A stretch of DNA of 64,000 nucleotides, taken from the NCBI GenBank assembly GCA_934045075.1, contig OW203726.1:19962988-20026987 (forward strand), read 5' to 3'. The position numbers and the translations under genes were made by a program. This document shows, piece after piece, positions 44,220-54,862 of this stretch (the stretch's first letter is position 1; the number at the start of each line of letters is the position of its first letter). The notes under the pieces are model-generated. The model was not told the DNA's origin, ran no database searches, and worked only from the letters and a program-made list of their open reading frames with translations. This DNA comes from Yponomeuta sedellus. Lineage: Eukaryota; Arthropoda; Insecta; Lepidoptera; Yponomeutidae.

Positions 44220-45070
44220 ATTTAATAGTAGATTGTTAACCAAGGGCTGTACTCGTATGACATCAATTGCATATGAGGTTTTTGGCGCCCGAGTGCAGCG
44301 AGGGCGCTAATTAGCCCGAGTATGCAATGGATGCTTACACCCGAGGTAACACTGCTTTACATATCAATTGTGAGGTAAGTAAAAAAACAAGAAAGCAGGT
44401 TGACTTTTTTTTTTGACTTGACATATTTTGAGAAAGAACTCCAAAACACGAAAAAAAATTACTTTCGGGCCTATGTAGCTAGTCGACTGACTTTTTTTAC
44501 TCTTCACGATTTTATGGCACGCATGCGCGTCAAATCGTGCTGGCCGGTTTGATTTTTAAATCGATTTCAATTAACATACGATGTGACTGCGAAACAAATA
44601 AATAGTTCGATATTTAAAATAAAATCTTCATAAATTCTAATATAAATTGTCTCGATTCCGATTCGAGTAAATAATCGATACCGAGAAAAAAAATATTAAC
44701 TTTAAAAAAATATTCTTCTTGCAGTATGAGTATGACAGTTCTTTTTTCAAATTCCAAAACCTATGCTGTGATGTTAACATTACATGGTATGTTTTGAAAC
44801 CTATGCTGTAATGATATCCATACACCCCGGCATTCAGGGAAAGGATATGTACTCGTAATAGTATATTACACAACTAGGGTGGTAATACAAAGAAAGGCCG
44901 AGATCGCAGAAGTTTGCGGCCCGAGCTGCAAGCGAGGGACGTAAATATGCGATCGAGAGCTTTCTTTATTACCTCCCGTGTTGTGTACATCTTTTTATGT
45001 CTACACTTGACCAGAAAGCGGCTTTTTCCGTACGCGCAGAGTGCGGAAAAAGCCACTTTATTGCCAGGTG
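44220..45070. repeat. Unclassified repeat-like block with hairpin
   Basis: Two 'gcgagggcgcta' / 'gcgagggacgta' motifs (about 44300 and 44932) and a strong hairpin at 45019-45056 (ggctttttccg / cggaaaaagcc). These recall non-autonomous elements, but I cannot assign ends or class. Confidence 0.35.
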
Positions 45071-45714
45071 TGGCATAAAAACCTTTTTTTAAAAAAATAT
45101 GCCCCTAGGGCCGTAGCGAGACCTTGTAATCAGAGCAGACTAAAACAATGCAGGCTGGCTGGAAACTGAATAGAAAAGAAAACGCTCTTAAAAACTGATT
45201 TAATGTAAACGCGATACATCGCACCCCTTCACTAGATGCAAATGTTAAATAAAAAGCTATCGGCATTTTTAGGATTATAGGCCGGACAGTCGTTAAAATA
45301 GGTGAAAAAGTAGTTGGTAAGAGACGGCACAGGACAGACAAGAGTTGCGACCTCTTCTTATGTAGGAGGCCAAGACTCCAAAGTAAGTTTACGCCCGAAC
45401 CAAAGCTAAATGAAACAAGGCTAATGCTGGAAAGAGATATTTTTGCGACAGGCTCTACCAGACCTGAGATGACATCGCGCTCTAAGGAAGGACTGCTCTA
45501 TTGTTCTCTGAAAAACTTCATTACAGATGCTTTGTTAAAAAAATATAAAGGAATGAAAACATTCCGCTCTCGTAAATAAAAATGAAGAACTTTATAAGTG
45601 TTACTCACAGATTAAAAAGACAAAGTGTTGCTCTTGTTTCCTCATTACCCTAGTCCTTAGATGCCCATAGATTTTATATATTGAAAGATGCGTTAAGACA
45701 ATATTTTTTTATTT
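45071..45714. other. Intergenic, nothing assigned
   Basis: 45235-45500 has faint codon-like structure but frame breaks throughout; no protein is recognised. Confidence 0.4.
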
Positions 45715-45905
45715 TTTTTCATGTAGGCTATTAACGTCTCACTGCAGGGCCTTCTATCAGAGAGAGAGTATGATCTTAATTACCTCGCGTGCCCACTGTG
45801 GATTAGCAATTTCAAGCGGTGAAGTATTTAAACACCTAATACACTCAGGTTTATACTCACGATGTTTTCCTTCACAGTTAGTGAGTGGTATTATTATTAT
45901 TTATT
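45715..45905 (-). mobile_element. SINE-like repeat, family D
   Basis: 'agggccttctatcagagaga', 'gcgtgcccactgtggattag', 'aatttcaagcggtgaagtat', 'gttttccttcacagttagtg'. It is the likely source module for the tandem array at 46261. Confidence 0.6.
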
Positions 45906-46255
45906 AGCTACTTCAACAGTATTTTCACATTTCATTTAAAAACTTATTCTAATGTACAATTATTCAGTGTGAAACACCTTTACAGGAGTATACAACTGTC
46001 AAAATTGTGTGTTCAGTAAAAGTTAAATTATGTAGTTCATCAGTTCTAATTAAATTACTTACGAATTTTGATTAAATTAATCTATAGTATAAAAAATAAT
46101 CGCGAATGTGTTGGTAAGCGCACATCTCGAGAGCAGCTGAACCGATTTCGCTAATTCTTTTTTAGAATATTCCTTGAAGTACGAGGATGGTTCTACTGTG
46201 AGCAAAATAAAAATAATAACTAAAGAATCGACTGTTCGACGGCGCAAAGTTCATT

Positions 46256-46850
46256 TGTATTTTAATATAAATTACAATAATTAATAATTATTGCTACTAC
46301 AGCGTCAAAAAAGGACCCCAATTAGCAGGCATGCCCCAGTGCGGATTGGCAATTTGAAGGGCTGAAGTATTTACTAGTATTTTAATATAAATTACAATAA
46401 TTAATCATTATTGCTACTACAGCGTCAAAAAAGGACCCCAATTAGCAAGCGTGCCCCAGTGCGGATTGGCAATTTGAAGGCCTGAAGTATTTACTAGTAT
46501 TTTAATATAAATTACAATAATTAATAATTATTGCTATTACAGCGTCAAAAAAGGACCCCAATTAGCAGGCGTGCCCCAGTGCGGATTGGCAATTTCAAGG
46601 GCTGAAGTATTTACTAGTATTTTAATATAAATTACAATAATTAATAATTATTGCTACTACAGCATCAAAAAAGGACCCCAATTAGCAGGCGTGCCCCAGT
46701 GCGGATTGGCAATTTCAAGGGCTGAAGTATTTACTAGTATTTTAATATAAATTACAATAATTAATAATTATTGCTACTACAGCATCAAAAAAGGACCCCA
46801 ATTAGCAAGCGTGCCCCAGTGCGGATTGGCAATTTCAAGGGCTGAATGAA
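46256..46850. repeat. 120-bp tandem array, 5 copies
   Basis: Units recur exactly every 120 bp (tttaatataaattacaataa at 46261, 46381, 46501, 46621, 46741). The second half of each unit (cgtgccccagtgcggattgg, caatttcaagggctgaagta) is the interior of SINE-like family D. The rest of that element (ctcaggtttcctcacaagg … gttagcgagtgg) follows once after the last unit, at 46865-46915. Confidence 0.95.
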
Positions 46851-46920
46851 GTATTTGAACAACTCAGACACTCAGGTTTCCTCACAAGGTTTCTCTTCGC
46901 GGTTAGCGAGTGGCATTGCT

Positions 46921-47585
46921 ACTATAACGTCAAGAAAGGATTGGAACTAAAATTAATTTTTTTTTTAATCCATTTACGTCGAGTTTTCGAACTTTCGAGG
47001 TTCAGTGCTACACAAGAAATAAGTCTCGCGGATGTACCTGCGCAGATGACCAAATTTTGGATGTGCGGCAAGTCGATCGACCAATCAGATAGTTTCATTT
47101 TATGGCAGGCCGCGCGCCTTTGTTGCTATTGGTTGATTCAACGTCAACGATGCAGGTGACAATTAATTTGGCAATATTATCGTGAGCGAAATAGGTAGCG
47201 CTATTGCGGCAATCAATTCTGCACCTTAACCGTATCTGGTAAAGATCATGTTTGATGTTCTTATAGCTTCGGGTACTTTCGTTACACTTCTTCCTAGTCT
47301 GCGCGAACGTAGATTCCCGAAGGGACTTTATGATGTGTAGTAATACTGTAATACTTAACTGTAGTGCTGTCTCTCCGAATTTCTCAGCAAAGAGCGTGAC
47401 AGAACGTTGCTTAAGTATTTACTTAGTGAAATTCTCAATTCAGAATCAGGCCCTTCGTATTTACCTATAACTTTTAGCTGCTTAGAGGTATTTGCTAAAA
47501 TATTGTTAAATAAAGTATTATAATATACTTAATATTCTTGTTATTCTAGGATATAATAAAATTACATAACAAGTTATTGTTAATT
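46921..47585. other. Intergenic, nothing assigned
   Basis: A 72-aa plus-strand open frame (46941-47159) has no recognised motif. The rest is AT-rich. Confidence 0.4.
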
Positions 47586-47589
47586 ATAT

Positions 47590-47805
47590 ATTTTTTTTAA
47601 TTCACTAACCCGTGCTAAGGACAATTTTTAAAAAACCTATTTAGAGGCTAAAAATTACACCCGTCGAATTCCACCCGGGATTAGAACTCGCGACCTCTAG
47701 CTATCCGCGCCAGCGCTCTTACCAACTGAGCTAGTTTGGTCGCGAGTTGGAATCCCGGCATGGGTGGAATTTTAAGCCTCTATAAATAGGTTTTTTAAAA
47801 GTTAT
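47590..47805. mobile_element. Palindromic tRNA-bearing foldback copy
   Basis: Reversed arm from cccgtgctaaggac through the tRNA-like module and 'accaactgagcta' (to about 47733), then directly the forward arm from ggtcgcgagttggaatcccg to 'cctctataaataggtttt'. A 9-bp insert (cgtcgaatt) interrupts the reversed arm. Confidence 0.85.
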
Positions 47806-50194
47806 TGTTAAGTTGAGTAATTGTTGAGTTAAGTTATAAAAAATACATAAACATGAAATACATATTATTATTAAAGTACAATAAATTCACAACAAATACA
47901 TAGAGACACCGTACAGACGGAAGCACATCAACCTTTACTCGTGTGCACTCTAATAAGTAGTTAACGGCGACTTCGAATCGGAAATGTATTATTAGGTTGA
48001 TCTGCCGTCAACTCCATACCATTCCAACATATATATTTTAATAGGTAAAATACATCTTGGGATTTAAAACAGAGATTTAAATTGATAATAACCTATGAAA
48101 AATAATTGCTACTATGCATATATATATCCTATATAAATCAGCAGATTTATTTAGGATATTTTTTGTATTCTTTGTGTAATTGTTTAAATAATCACTTACC
48201 CCAAGTGGATCACAAAATCGCATTTGCCCTTCTAGAAAAGATTGGAAGTATTTATTTTTAATTGTCGCAGATTACATTTAGATTGCGATCTTGATTGGTT
48301 TTTAACCGACTTCAAAAATTAGGGGGTTCCCAGTTCGACCTAGTTTAATTTGTAACGTTCATCCCAGTTCCCAGGACCTAGTGGAGACCTAGTTTGATTT
48401 GTAACGTTCATTAAACCGCAGTTTCTGCGCTTTGAAAAAACCTTTTCATTTAATTTCATGTCAGTTCAAATTGTTTTTTTCATGATTGTTTTTTTTTTTT
48501 GTAGAATCTCCATGTAACAAATCTACTATTGTGATTGTAACCGTATAAAAAAAGCTCGTAATTGGCCTATGTTAAGTCTAATTAATTGTCTACCTAAATT
48601 GTATTTGCGCTGTGAGCTTCTTGTGATTAAATAATATAAAATAAAAAAAAAAACAAAATGATCACCCGAAGACGCGTGTTATTTGTTTGAAAGGGTCGAC
48701 TCCACAGGTCGTCCCATAACCATCGAGTTAGGATCTGATGGTGAGATCCTGGGGAAACCTTCTAAAGGCACACTTAGAGCGATTTGGTTGATTTTTATAA
48801 TGACTGGTGCAGTTGCTTTCGGAAAACACGATTTTGCTATGTCTTAGGAATATTCACAAAAGCTCTTGTAAGATAAGATAAGAATATTCTTTACTGTACA
48901 CTAGTAATAAATATTTTTAAATAAAAATAAAAAAATATATTAAAAGATAAATTGAAGGCGGTTTTTATTTCATTGCGAGCGCTAAGCGCATGAATATCTT
49001 GAATCAATATCTTAATAGTAAACTACACACACACATTATAAAATTAACGAACGTAGAAATTTTAAGGTTCTTTTTTAAAAATAACGAAAATCCGTTACAA
49101 ATGAACTAAAAAGAAAAACAAGATATATTAAAATGTCAATCTCGACTCAGAAGAGATGGTTATGCTTGAAGCGGAACAATCAACCAGTTAGGCGACCATA
49201 AACTAATACTACTACATAATAGTGATGGCACAGAGGGTAATGGGTTCCGAATGCCTTATTTTAGTATTATTCTCTGCACACCCAGCCATTATCCTCAAAG
49301 CAAATGTTGGCTAGAAGAAAATGCTACTTCGCATTAAATACGCCTTGTACTAAATACGATGAGTATTTTATTTTAAACCCCTAAGATATAAAAAATAAAA
49401 ATAAAATAAAAATAAACTAACAGTGCCCCGCGGTGTTACCCGCGGTTTATCGATTTTCCCATGAAAATAAGATGTTTTCCCGCAGTAAAACGTAGCCTAT
49501 GTGTCAATCCGGGGTGTCAGCTAACTGCGTACCAATTTTATTAAAATCGCTCCAATCAGTTTAGACGTGAAGAAGTAACAAACATACATACTCGCTCACT
49601 TTCACCTTATAATATTAGTGTTATGTTTGAAGTTATGAATGCAACAGTTCGATAAAGAAACAGCGCTTATCTAATGTATAAAAATCTCGAGTCACAAATG
49701 TTTCTTATCGAACTCCTCTGAATCGATTTCACCGATTTTTTAATATATTATTTGAGTATATTTGGTAGGTCTGGGAATAGATTGTAGGTTAATTAATATG
49801 GCGAGACAACGTTTGTGGGGTCTCCTACTATGTGGATGAATGTTAAAACACAACGCATTCTTTAAAGCAGACGGTTTTTTTGTGAAAGTTTTCACTTTCC
49901 AAAGATCTTGGCCACCGGCATGCTCTATCTTAGATAAGATAAAGTTATCTATACTTTTTTCATACAGATTTGGCTTACATGTAAACAACCTATTGGCTAA
50001 GGTCGGTAAAAGGTAATACGGTAAAAATATATAAATATCGTCGCATTCGGTTAATGATTGTCCTACAGACAATAATTTAAATAAAAAAATATTTAACACT
50101 TGTGGTTACAATCTAAGTAGATCTGAGTTACTTCAGTAGCTAATTGATCATTTGGTGCGATTACAGTAAGACCATTGAATTTAAATAAAACTAA
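47806..50194. other. Repeat-rich intergenic DNA
   Basis: 48300-48420 holds 'ttttaaccgacttcaaaaat' and a short tandem duplication of 'gacctagtttgatttgtaac'. 48875-48965 is a relic of the foldback MITE at 5695. 49425-49622 is an RTE-like LINE 3' part (ccgcggtgttacccgcggtt … gtcagctaactgcgtacc). A 119-aa minus frame (49740-50099) has no recognisable motif. Confidence 0.5.
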
Positions 50195-50295
50195 AGGTCG
50201 CGGGTTCGAATCCCGGCATAGGAGGAATTTTTAGCCTCTAAATAGGTTTTTAAATTGTCCTTAGCACGGGTTAGTGCATTAAAAAAAAGAGTATA
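50195..50295 (+). mobile_element. tRNA-bearing foldback, 3' arm fragment
   Basis: ggtcgcgggttcgaatcccg, 'agcctctaaataggttttta', 'attgtccttagcacgggtta', 'gtgcatta' plus A-rich tail. Confidence 0.8.
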
Positions 50296-50391
50296 ATTAA
50301 ATCATAGTAAAAATTGTCTTTGAAGTTCGGGAAAAAGCGTTGCGAAAACTGCGAGACTCCATTCCCAGACTATTCATAATATGTAAGTTGT

Positions 50392-50742
50392 TATCAACCC
50401 TTGCATGTTCCCACTGCTGGGGCACGGATCTCTTCCTGCATCACAGGAAGGTTAGGCCATACTCCACCACGGGGGCCAAGTCCGGGTTGGCGGTGGATTG
50501 TAAGACAGTGGCAGGCCTTACTGACAGAAGTTATCAAGCCGCCCATAAGACCTCTGACATGACTTAACGACAGCCGGCACCAACGGCTTAACGTGCCTTG
50601 CGAAGCACGGAAGCGCTCGAAAAAATGCCACTAGCGGTAGTCACGGGACGGTCACCCATCCTACTCCTGACCGCGCCTGTTGTTGCGTAACCAAGTGATT
50701 GATTCCAATCATTCGGTTCGACTAGCCCACGAGCGCTTCTCG
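50392..50742 (-). mobile_element. 5S-like SINE, nearly full copy
   Basis: Tail 'ttatcaacccttgcatgttc' at 50391; 5S-like head on the minus strand near 50694-50650 (ggttacgcaacaacaggcgc, ggtcaggagtaggatggg). It lacks about 14 bp in the middle relative to other copies. Confidence 0.85.
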
Positions 50743-50754
50743 TAAGTACCTACC

Positions 50755-50815
50755 ACCAAATTTTTACGGAACCCTCGATGCGCGAGTACAACTCGCACTT
50801 GGCCGTTTTTGATAA
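50755..50815. repeat. MITE terminal fragment
   Basis: 'tttttacggaaccctcgatg', 'cgcgagtacaactcgcactt', 'ggccgtttttg': resembles a widespread lepidopteran MITE end, from memory. Confidence 0.4.
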
Positions 50816-51257
50816 AATAATACAGTTTAATGAATTTGCTCCTAGGGATCTCTGCCTAAGGTTAAATTACTTTCTAAGGAAGCTCAGTCCTAAGCTCGCA
50901 GCAATTCAGCCGCACTATTATCGCGGTACGAAACTCGAACAAAAACGGAGGTAAAGTTACAGGGAAAGTTGGTCTGCGGCGGAGTCCTCTCCGCGGTAGA
51001 GTGGACATCACCCGCTGCTGTTGTTTGTTTGATTTTCGCTCTTACGTATCAGATGATAAGAGCTAACTAATGGCAGCCGGTGGTAAAGTTCACAGTACGG
51101 TTCGCGGCAAAAACTCTCGTTTTTGTTAACGAGCCCCTATTTTAGAGGGAGATCGAACCCACGACCTAGTGGTGGGAGAGTACGAGAAGGTTAGTTTCAT
51201 TTGGACTCAAGAAGCGCGGTTCATATGACTGTAATGTGAGTGCTTTAATACTAATAG

Positions 51258-51450
51258 GGCTAAAAACCTATTTAGAGGCTAAAAATTTCACCCATGCCGG
51301 GATTCGAACCCGCAACCTCTGGCTATCCGTGCCAGCGCTCTACCAATTGAGCCAATGGGCGACTCACCGGCATCAGTGAAATTTCGAACCTATTTACACT
51401 ATTCTATGTATTACGTACAGGCAGCGATATCTGGCTTAAGCAAATTGCAT
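51258..51450 (-). mobile_element. tRNA-bearing foldback arm with full leader
   Basis: Arm in reverse: aaaacctatttagaggctaa, tRNA-like module (complement of box B gggattcgaacccgc), 'ggcatcagtgaaatttcga', 'tgtattacgtacaggcagcg', 'atctggcttaagcaaattgc'. Shows the leader extends at least 60 bp beyond 'acgtaatacag'. Confidence 0.82.
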
Positions 51451-51693
51451 CACTTACAGAAAAAAAAGTATACTAATAGGTCTGCTGAATATGGAGAGAA
51501 CTCTGACTGTCATATTCAATATTAATTTGACAGTTAGTGGTGTAGAATCCTTCAGGATTTGGTGCGCGCTGTGTTTCAGTTTTCTGATTTAGCCTACTCC
51601 GAACTCTCATTTGACATTGAACGAATGGATATTCCGTGACAATCTCAAAAAATAACTACGTCTTATGGAAGTAACGTAAAGTTCTCTGTTCCA

Positions 51694-51850
51694 TCCTGGG
51701 GCATTATTGTTGAGTGAGGTAGATTTTTACTTTTTTAAACTACTCCAGCTGTCAAATGCATACATATTTGACACTTTGAAGTTGTGTAAATGCTTAACTC
51801 GATAGAGTGGAATGTTACGTAATAGAAGGGCTGATCCTCATACTCGTTCG
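51694..51850 (-). mobile_element. MITE family F, full copy
   Basis: 'tggggcattattgttgagtg', 'aaactactccagctgtcaaa', 'actcgatagagtggaatgtt'. Confidence 0.75.
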
Positions 51851-52439
51851 AAGTGATCCCTCTACGCAATTTGTTTTGCGGCCCAGCCCGGACTCCGCAG
51901 CACGATAAATAAGAAACTTGTACAACTGGCCTTTTTCACACCTCACCGTTATAAAGGAGCCCACTGTTTCCCTTTTTGTTCTTCTCAGGTAAAGTTTACG
52001 ATTTAAGCTCTGTTAGTTTTTAGATTATTGATTTAGGTGGTTTAGGCACAGATTAGATAATACATCCGAGCACACATCCGAGCACACCGCCGCAGAAGTC
52101 CTACCAATCCTTGAGGTCGCCGTCATCGGACTCGATGAGGAGGACATCATCATCATCATCATCATCACATTACTCCTATACTAAAGCAAAAATACCTACG
52201 CTATAATAGCCAACAAAATCTTAATAATAATAACTATCGTTCACAGCGAGGAGAAATATACCATAAGTACCCGCTCAAAGAGTCGAGATTGTGTTGCCCA
52301 CCGTGCTCGCACGCGCTTGCACGACTCGCGAGCAAGCGCGTCATCGCACGAATGCGCTAGGGTTATACCTATGATGATTATTACTGGAATAAAACGAATG
52401 TTGTGAAATAACCATATTTATTTATTTCTCAAAAATATG
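51851..52439. other. Intergenic with a CATC run
   Basis: 52143-52167 is (atc)n. 52285-52360 is GC-rich (gctcgcacgcgcttgcacg and its near-inverse gcaagcgcgtc), a small imperfect inverted repeat. No gene seen. Confidence 0.45.
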
Positions 52440-52529
52440 TAATATAAAATGACAAGCTGACTTTGTTTGAGTTGTTATTAGATCAGGCCTCCCTATTATC
52501 TCAAGCCAATTGCGGCGGTATCAAACTTA

Positions 52530-52935
52530 TTTTTTCGTCATTGTGGGCGATTTTGACCGCCACGTTTAATCCTGAAATTGGAATGGGTTCTATTTATCCC
52601 TCTCTATTCCTAGATAAATATCTAAAAGGAAGGGGACAGACAAAACTGATTTTAGTTTTTGGATTGAGCGTGGCGGTCAGAATCGACCACATTATATTGG
52701 TTCGAATTCGAGAAATACGTAAATATTTGACATCCATGTTTGTTGTACATGTTTTGTTTCTAATGTTTACTACGAAACACTGAAAAGCCAATTTAGTTGA
52801 TCCTAAATTAAATTAACATTAAAAACAAATACACACACGACAAAGATGGGTAACTACCATCGATAAAATATTACTAAAGTAGTAATATTTTTTCAATGGT
52901 AACGACCCATCTTTTTCGTGCATGTATTTGTTTTT
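52530..52935. mobile_element. Two foldback MITE-like structures
   Basis: 52538-52692: gattttgaccgccacg / cgtggcggtcagaatc ends. 52836-52915: cacgacaaagatgggtaac … / … acccatctttttcgtg, about 40-bp imperfect arms around 52873. Both are downstream of the THAP exon, in its putative intron. Confidence 0.6.
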
Positions 52936-53240
52936 CACGACTGCAGCAGTTGCTAAAAGTCGTGGAGCGAACTATTATAAAATTGTTCTTTTTGGCATTT
53001 TCCATCAATTTACGACTATGATTGGGTGCATTTTTTAAATTTTTCGGTATAGCCACAGTACAGCCGTGAAAACGTGACAGACGGAGACACGCATAATAAT
53101 GTTAGAACGGATGTGGTTATTTAGAATCAAAATTAACAAGTCCACGAAAAAAAGCAGTTACCTTTATGTATTTATTTTACTTTTATATTACCTACCTAAA
53201 TGTTTAAAGAAATAAATATAAGATTAAAAATACTACTTAC

Positions 53241-53335
53241 CTTTCTTCGTCTCTCGGCAGTGAAAAAAATGATAATTCTTTATTTTTTTTACTTTTACAC
53301 CCATCCACTGCACAATAATTACGTGGTTTCGGCAT
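53241..53335 (-). CDS. Probable first coding exon of a THAP-domain protein (partial)
   Basis: MPKPRNYCAVDGCKSKKNKE then LSFFSLPRDEER, ending at a consensus donor (aag|gtaagt, 53240-53235) in phase 2. The start and spacing fit the N-terminal half of a THAP zinc finger (C-X4-C then a phenylalanine-rich strand and P-x-D/E-x-x-R), a C2CH DNA-binding domain found in transcription factors and P-element-type transposases. The remaining Cys and His would be in the next exon. I could not find it in the window to the left, so this may be a long-intron gene or a dead copy. A TATA-like box (tatataac) lies about 100 bp upstream. Confidence 0.6.
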
Positions 53336-53430
53336 TTCGAGTAGTAAACGCGGGAAACGTGCGGTGCGAGCGCTCCGGGCGTAGCGGCCCTTTGTCGGTT
53401 GTATCGTGCACGATACGCCGGGCGGCAGGT

Positions 53431-53436
53431 ATATAA
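53431..53436 (-). promoter_or_regulatory. TATA-like box upstream of the THAP exon
   Basis: Minus-strand ttatatacc within a GC-rich stretch (gtgcacgatacgccgggcgg on the plus strand), about 95-100 bp before the ATG. Suggestive only. Confidence 0.3.
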
Positions 53437-53499
53437 CGCGTGAACTTGAGCGAGTGATGGTGTAGGTCCGAGAGTGCCTAGCTATCTGTGACATCTGAC

Positions 53500-54184
53500 A
53501 TCATAGATAGGCAAGGCGTAGAGAACTGAATTCAGCATATATGTGCTACGAGATAATGTATGCTCCTACATGTTGTATGACGAACGCAAAACGTGGATAC
53601 TGAGACAGTGGGGCTGGTTTACTGATTTGAAGTCGCTCGGCATATTATGGAACGAGCGAGCAAGTTGAGTGGCAGGGGAAAGGCCCGAATCTGCTGAAAA
53701 ACCGATATTAGATGAGGTGAAAAGTGGAATTACCTGTGGTCGGCACTGTTCGAATATGGGGGGGGGGGAGAGGGTCTTACAGCGAGTCTTGTAGTCTTGT
53801 CAACATCTTGTCATACGCCTATGATCAGGATTTGTACGAGTAATAGTAATGGAAGAGGGATTAAAACATTGATATTTAGTAAGTAAGAGGAAGGGACTAT
53901 TATAGCTGAAGAAGAAGTAAGAAGGGACTATTATAGCTGAAGAAGAAGTAATGGTCTTCGAGAGAGATGATGAAATGACTGCGTGATATATAATTAACCA
54001 GTAGAGATAAAGGGAAGAGAAAATATTAGAATTTCATTCGCTGGAGTAGGTATTGAAATGTAGATAATTATTTTCTTAGCGATTTCAGAGTTGGTTACGT
54101 GATGGATGTTGTTTGAGTTCATGAGTAGAGTAGCCCCCTTTAGGTGTTGTATAGAATCAGGCGTTACGTTGCGGAAATCCGTAA
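53500..54184. other. Intergenic, nothing assigned
   Basis: Contains a short tandem duplication at about 53893-53950 ('gggactattatagctgaaga') and a G run at 53758-53768. No gene-like frame. Confidence 0.5.
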
Positions 54185-54622
54185 TAGCATTAAAAAGTTA
54201 AAATTACTTTGCTGAATTCCGCCAAAAATCTTGTCATACGCCAGATAATTTGGAAATTTCCAGCTGTTACAGCTGGAAATTTCCAAATTATCTAGGGATA
54301 GGTTGTTTACAATGCTGAATGAACAGGTGGGCAGCTCCTCTATTTCCCCATTAATCGATATATTTGCACAAAACAATAATAGCCCATAGGCGGTTGAAAC
54401 GGTTTAACGGTCACCACTTGCATTTGGGAGCCTGAGGATGCCTCGTGTTAGAGGCGAAACGCGTCGCGTGTTTTCTCACACAAGTATTGGTGTTGGTGGT
54501 GGTGTGTTCGTGTCTTGCTTCTGCTTGAAAAAGTGGGAGGGAGGGCGGTGCATTAGCTAACCGCATGGTGCTTGTGGGATTTTTGGCGGAATTCAGCAAA
54601 GTAATTTTAACTTTTTAATGCT
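54185..54622. mobile_element. 438-bp TIR element with a candidate hammerhead ribozyme
   Basis: Perfect inverted arms of about 45 bp: tagcattaaaaagttaaaat at 54185 and its complement ending 54622. Inside is a 52-bp hairpin (54241-54292, ataatttggaaatttccagc) and the ribozyme-like core at 54432-54465. Relative at 20107-20330. No open frame of note. Confidence 0.85.
54390..54500 (+). ncRNA. Candidate hammerhead ribozyme (core 54432-54465)
   Basis: Core CTGAGGA (54432-54438, fits CUGANGA), stem II GCCTC/GAGGC (54440-54444 with 54451-54455) with loop gtgtta, GAAA (54456-54459), then CGCGTC with a minimal stem III and a GUC site, so cleavage is predicted after 54465. Stem I: the junction GC pairs with gc at 54466-54467, and further out ccacttg pairs with caagt-(att)-gg. 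Minimal type I hammerheads with tiny stem III are known in Penelope-like and other retroelements. Activity is untested. Confidence 0.5.
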
Positions 54623-54716
54623 AGCCCTCTTTAGTTTTACCGGACCATTTTGCAACACGCTGTACAGTACAATCAGCGTAGAGCTGATGCAATTCCGTCA
54701 ATTATTGTGGGCCTCC

Positions 54717-54862
54717 ATTCTGTTAGTGCATTACAGTAGCATGATAGTTACATGGTCGGGTCAAGGGGCGTTTTTTCATACCATCGACGGCTAGAAGGTT
54801 CCATGTATGTGCGCTCACGCAATAGTCACTGTACTACAATGCATTACCAGAATCTGGGCCCA
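54717..54862. mobile_element. MITE family E, intact copy
   Basis: Inverted ends gcctccattctgttagtgca and 'tgcattaccagaatctgggc' at 54840-54860; interior 'acatggtcgggtcaaggggc'. About 146 bp. Confidence 0.75.

Noticed and set aside
49740..50099. 119-aa minus-strand open frame
   Set aside because: No recognisable motif, flanked by RTE-like debris, no splice or promoter context; length is compatible with chance in AT-rich DNA.
52463..52783. 106-aa plus-strand open frame
   Set aside because: Spans an inverted-repeat element (52538-52692), with no homology recognised.
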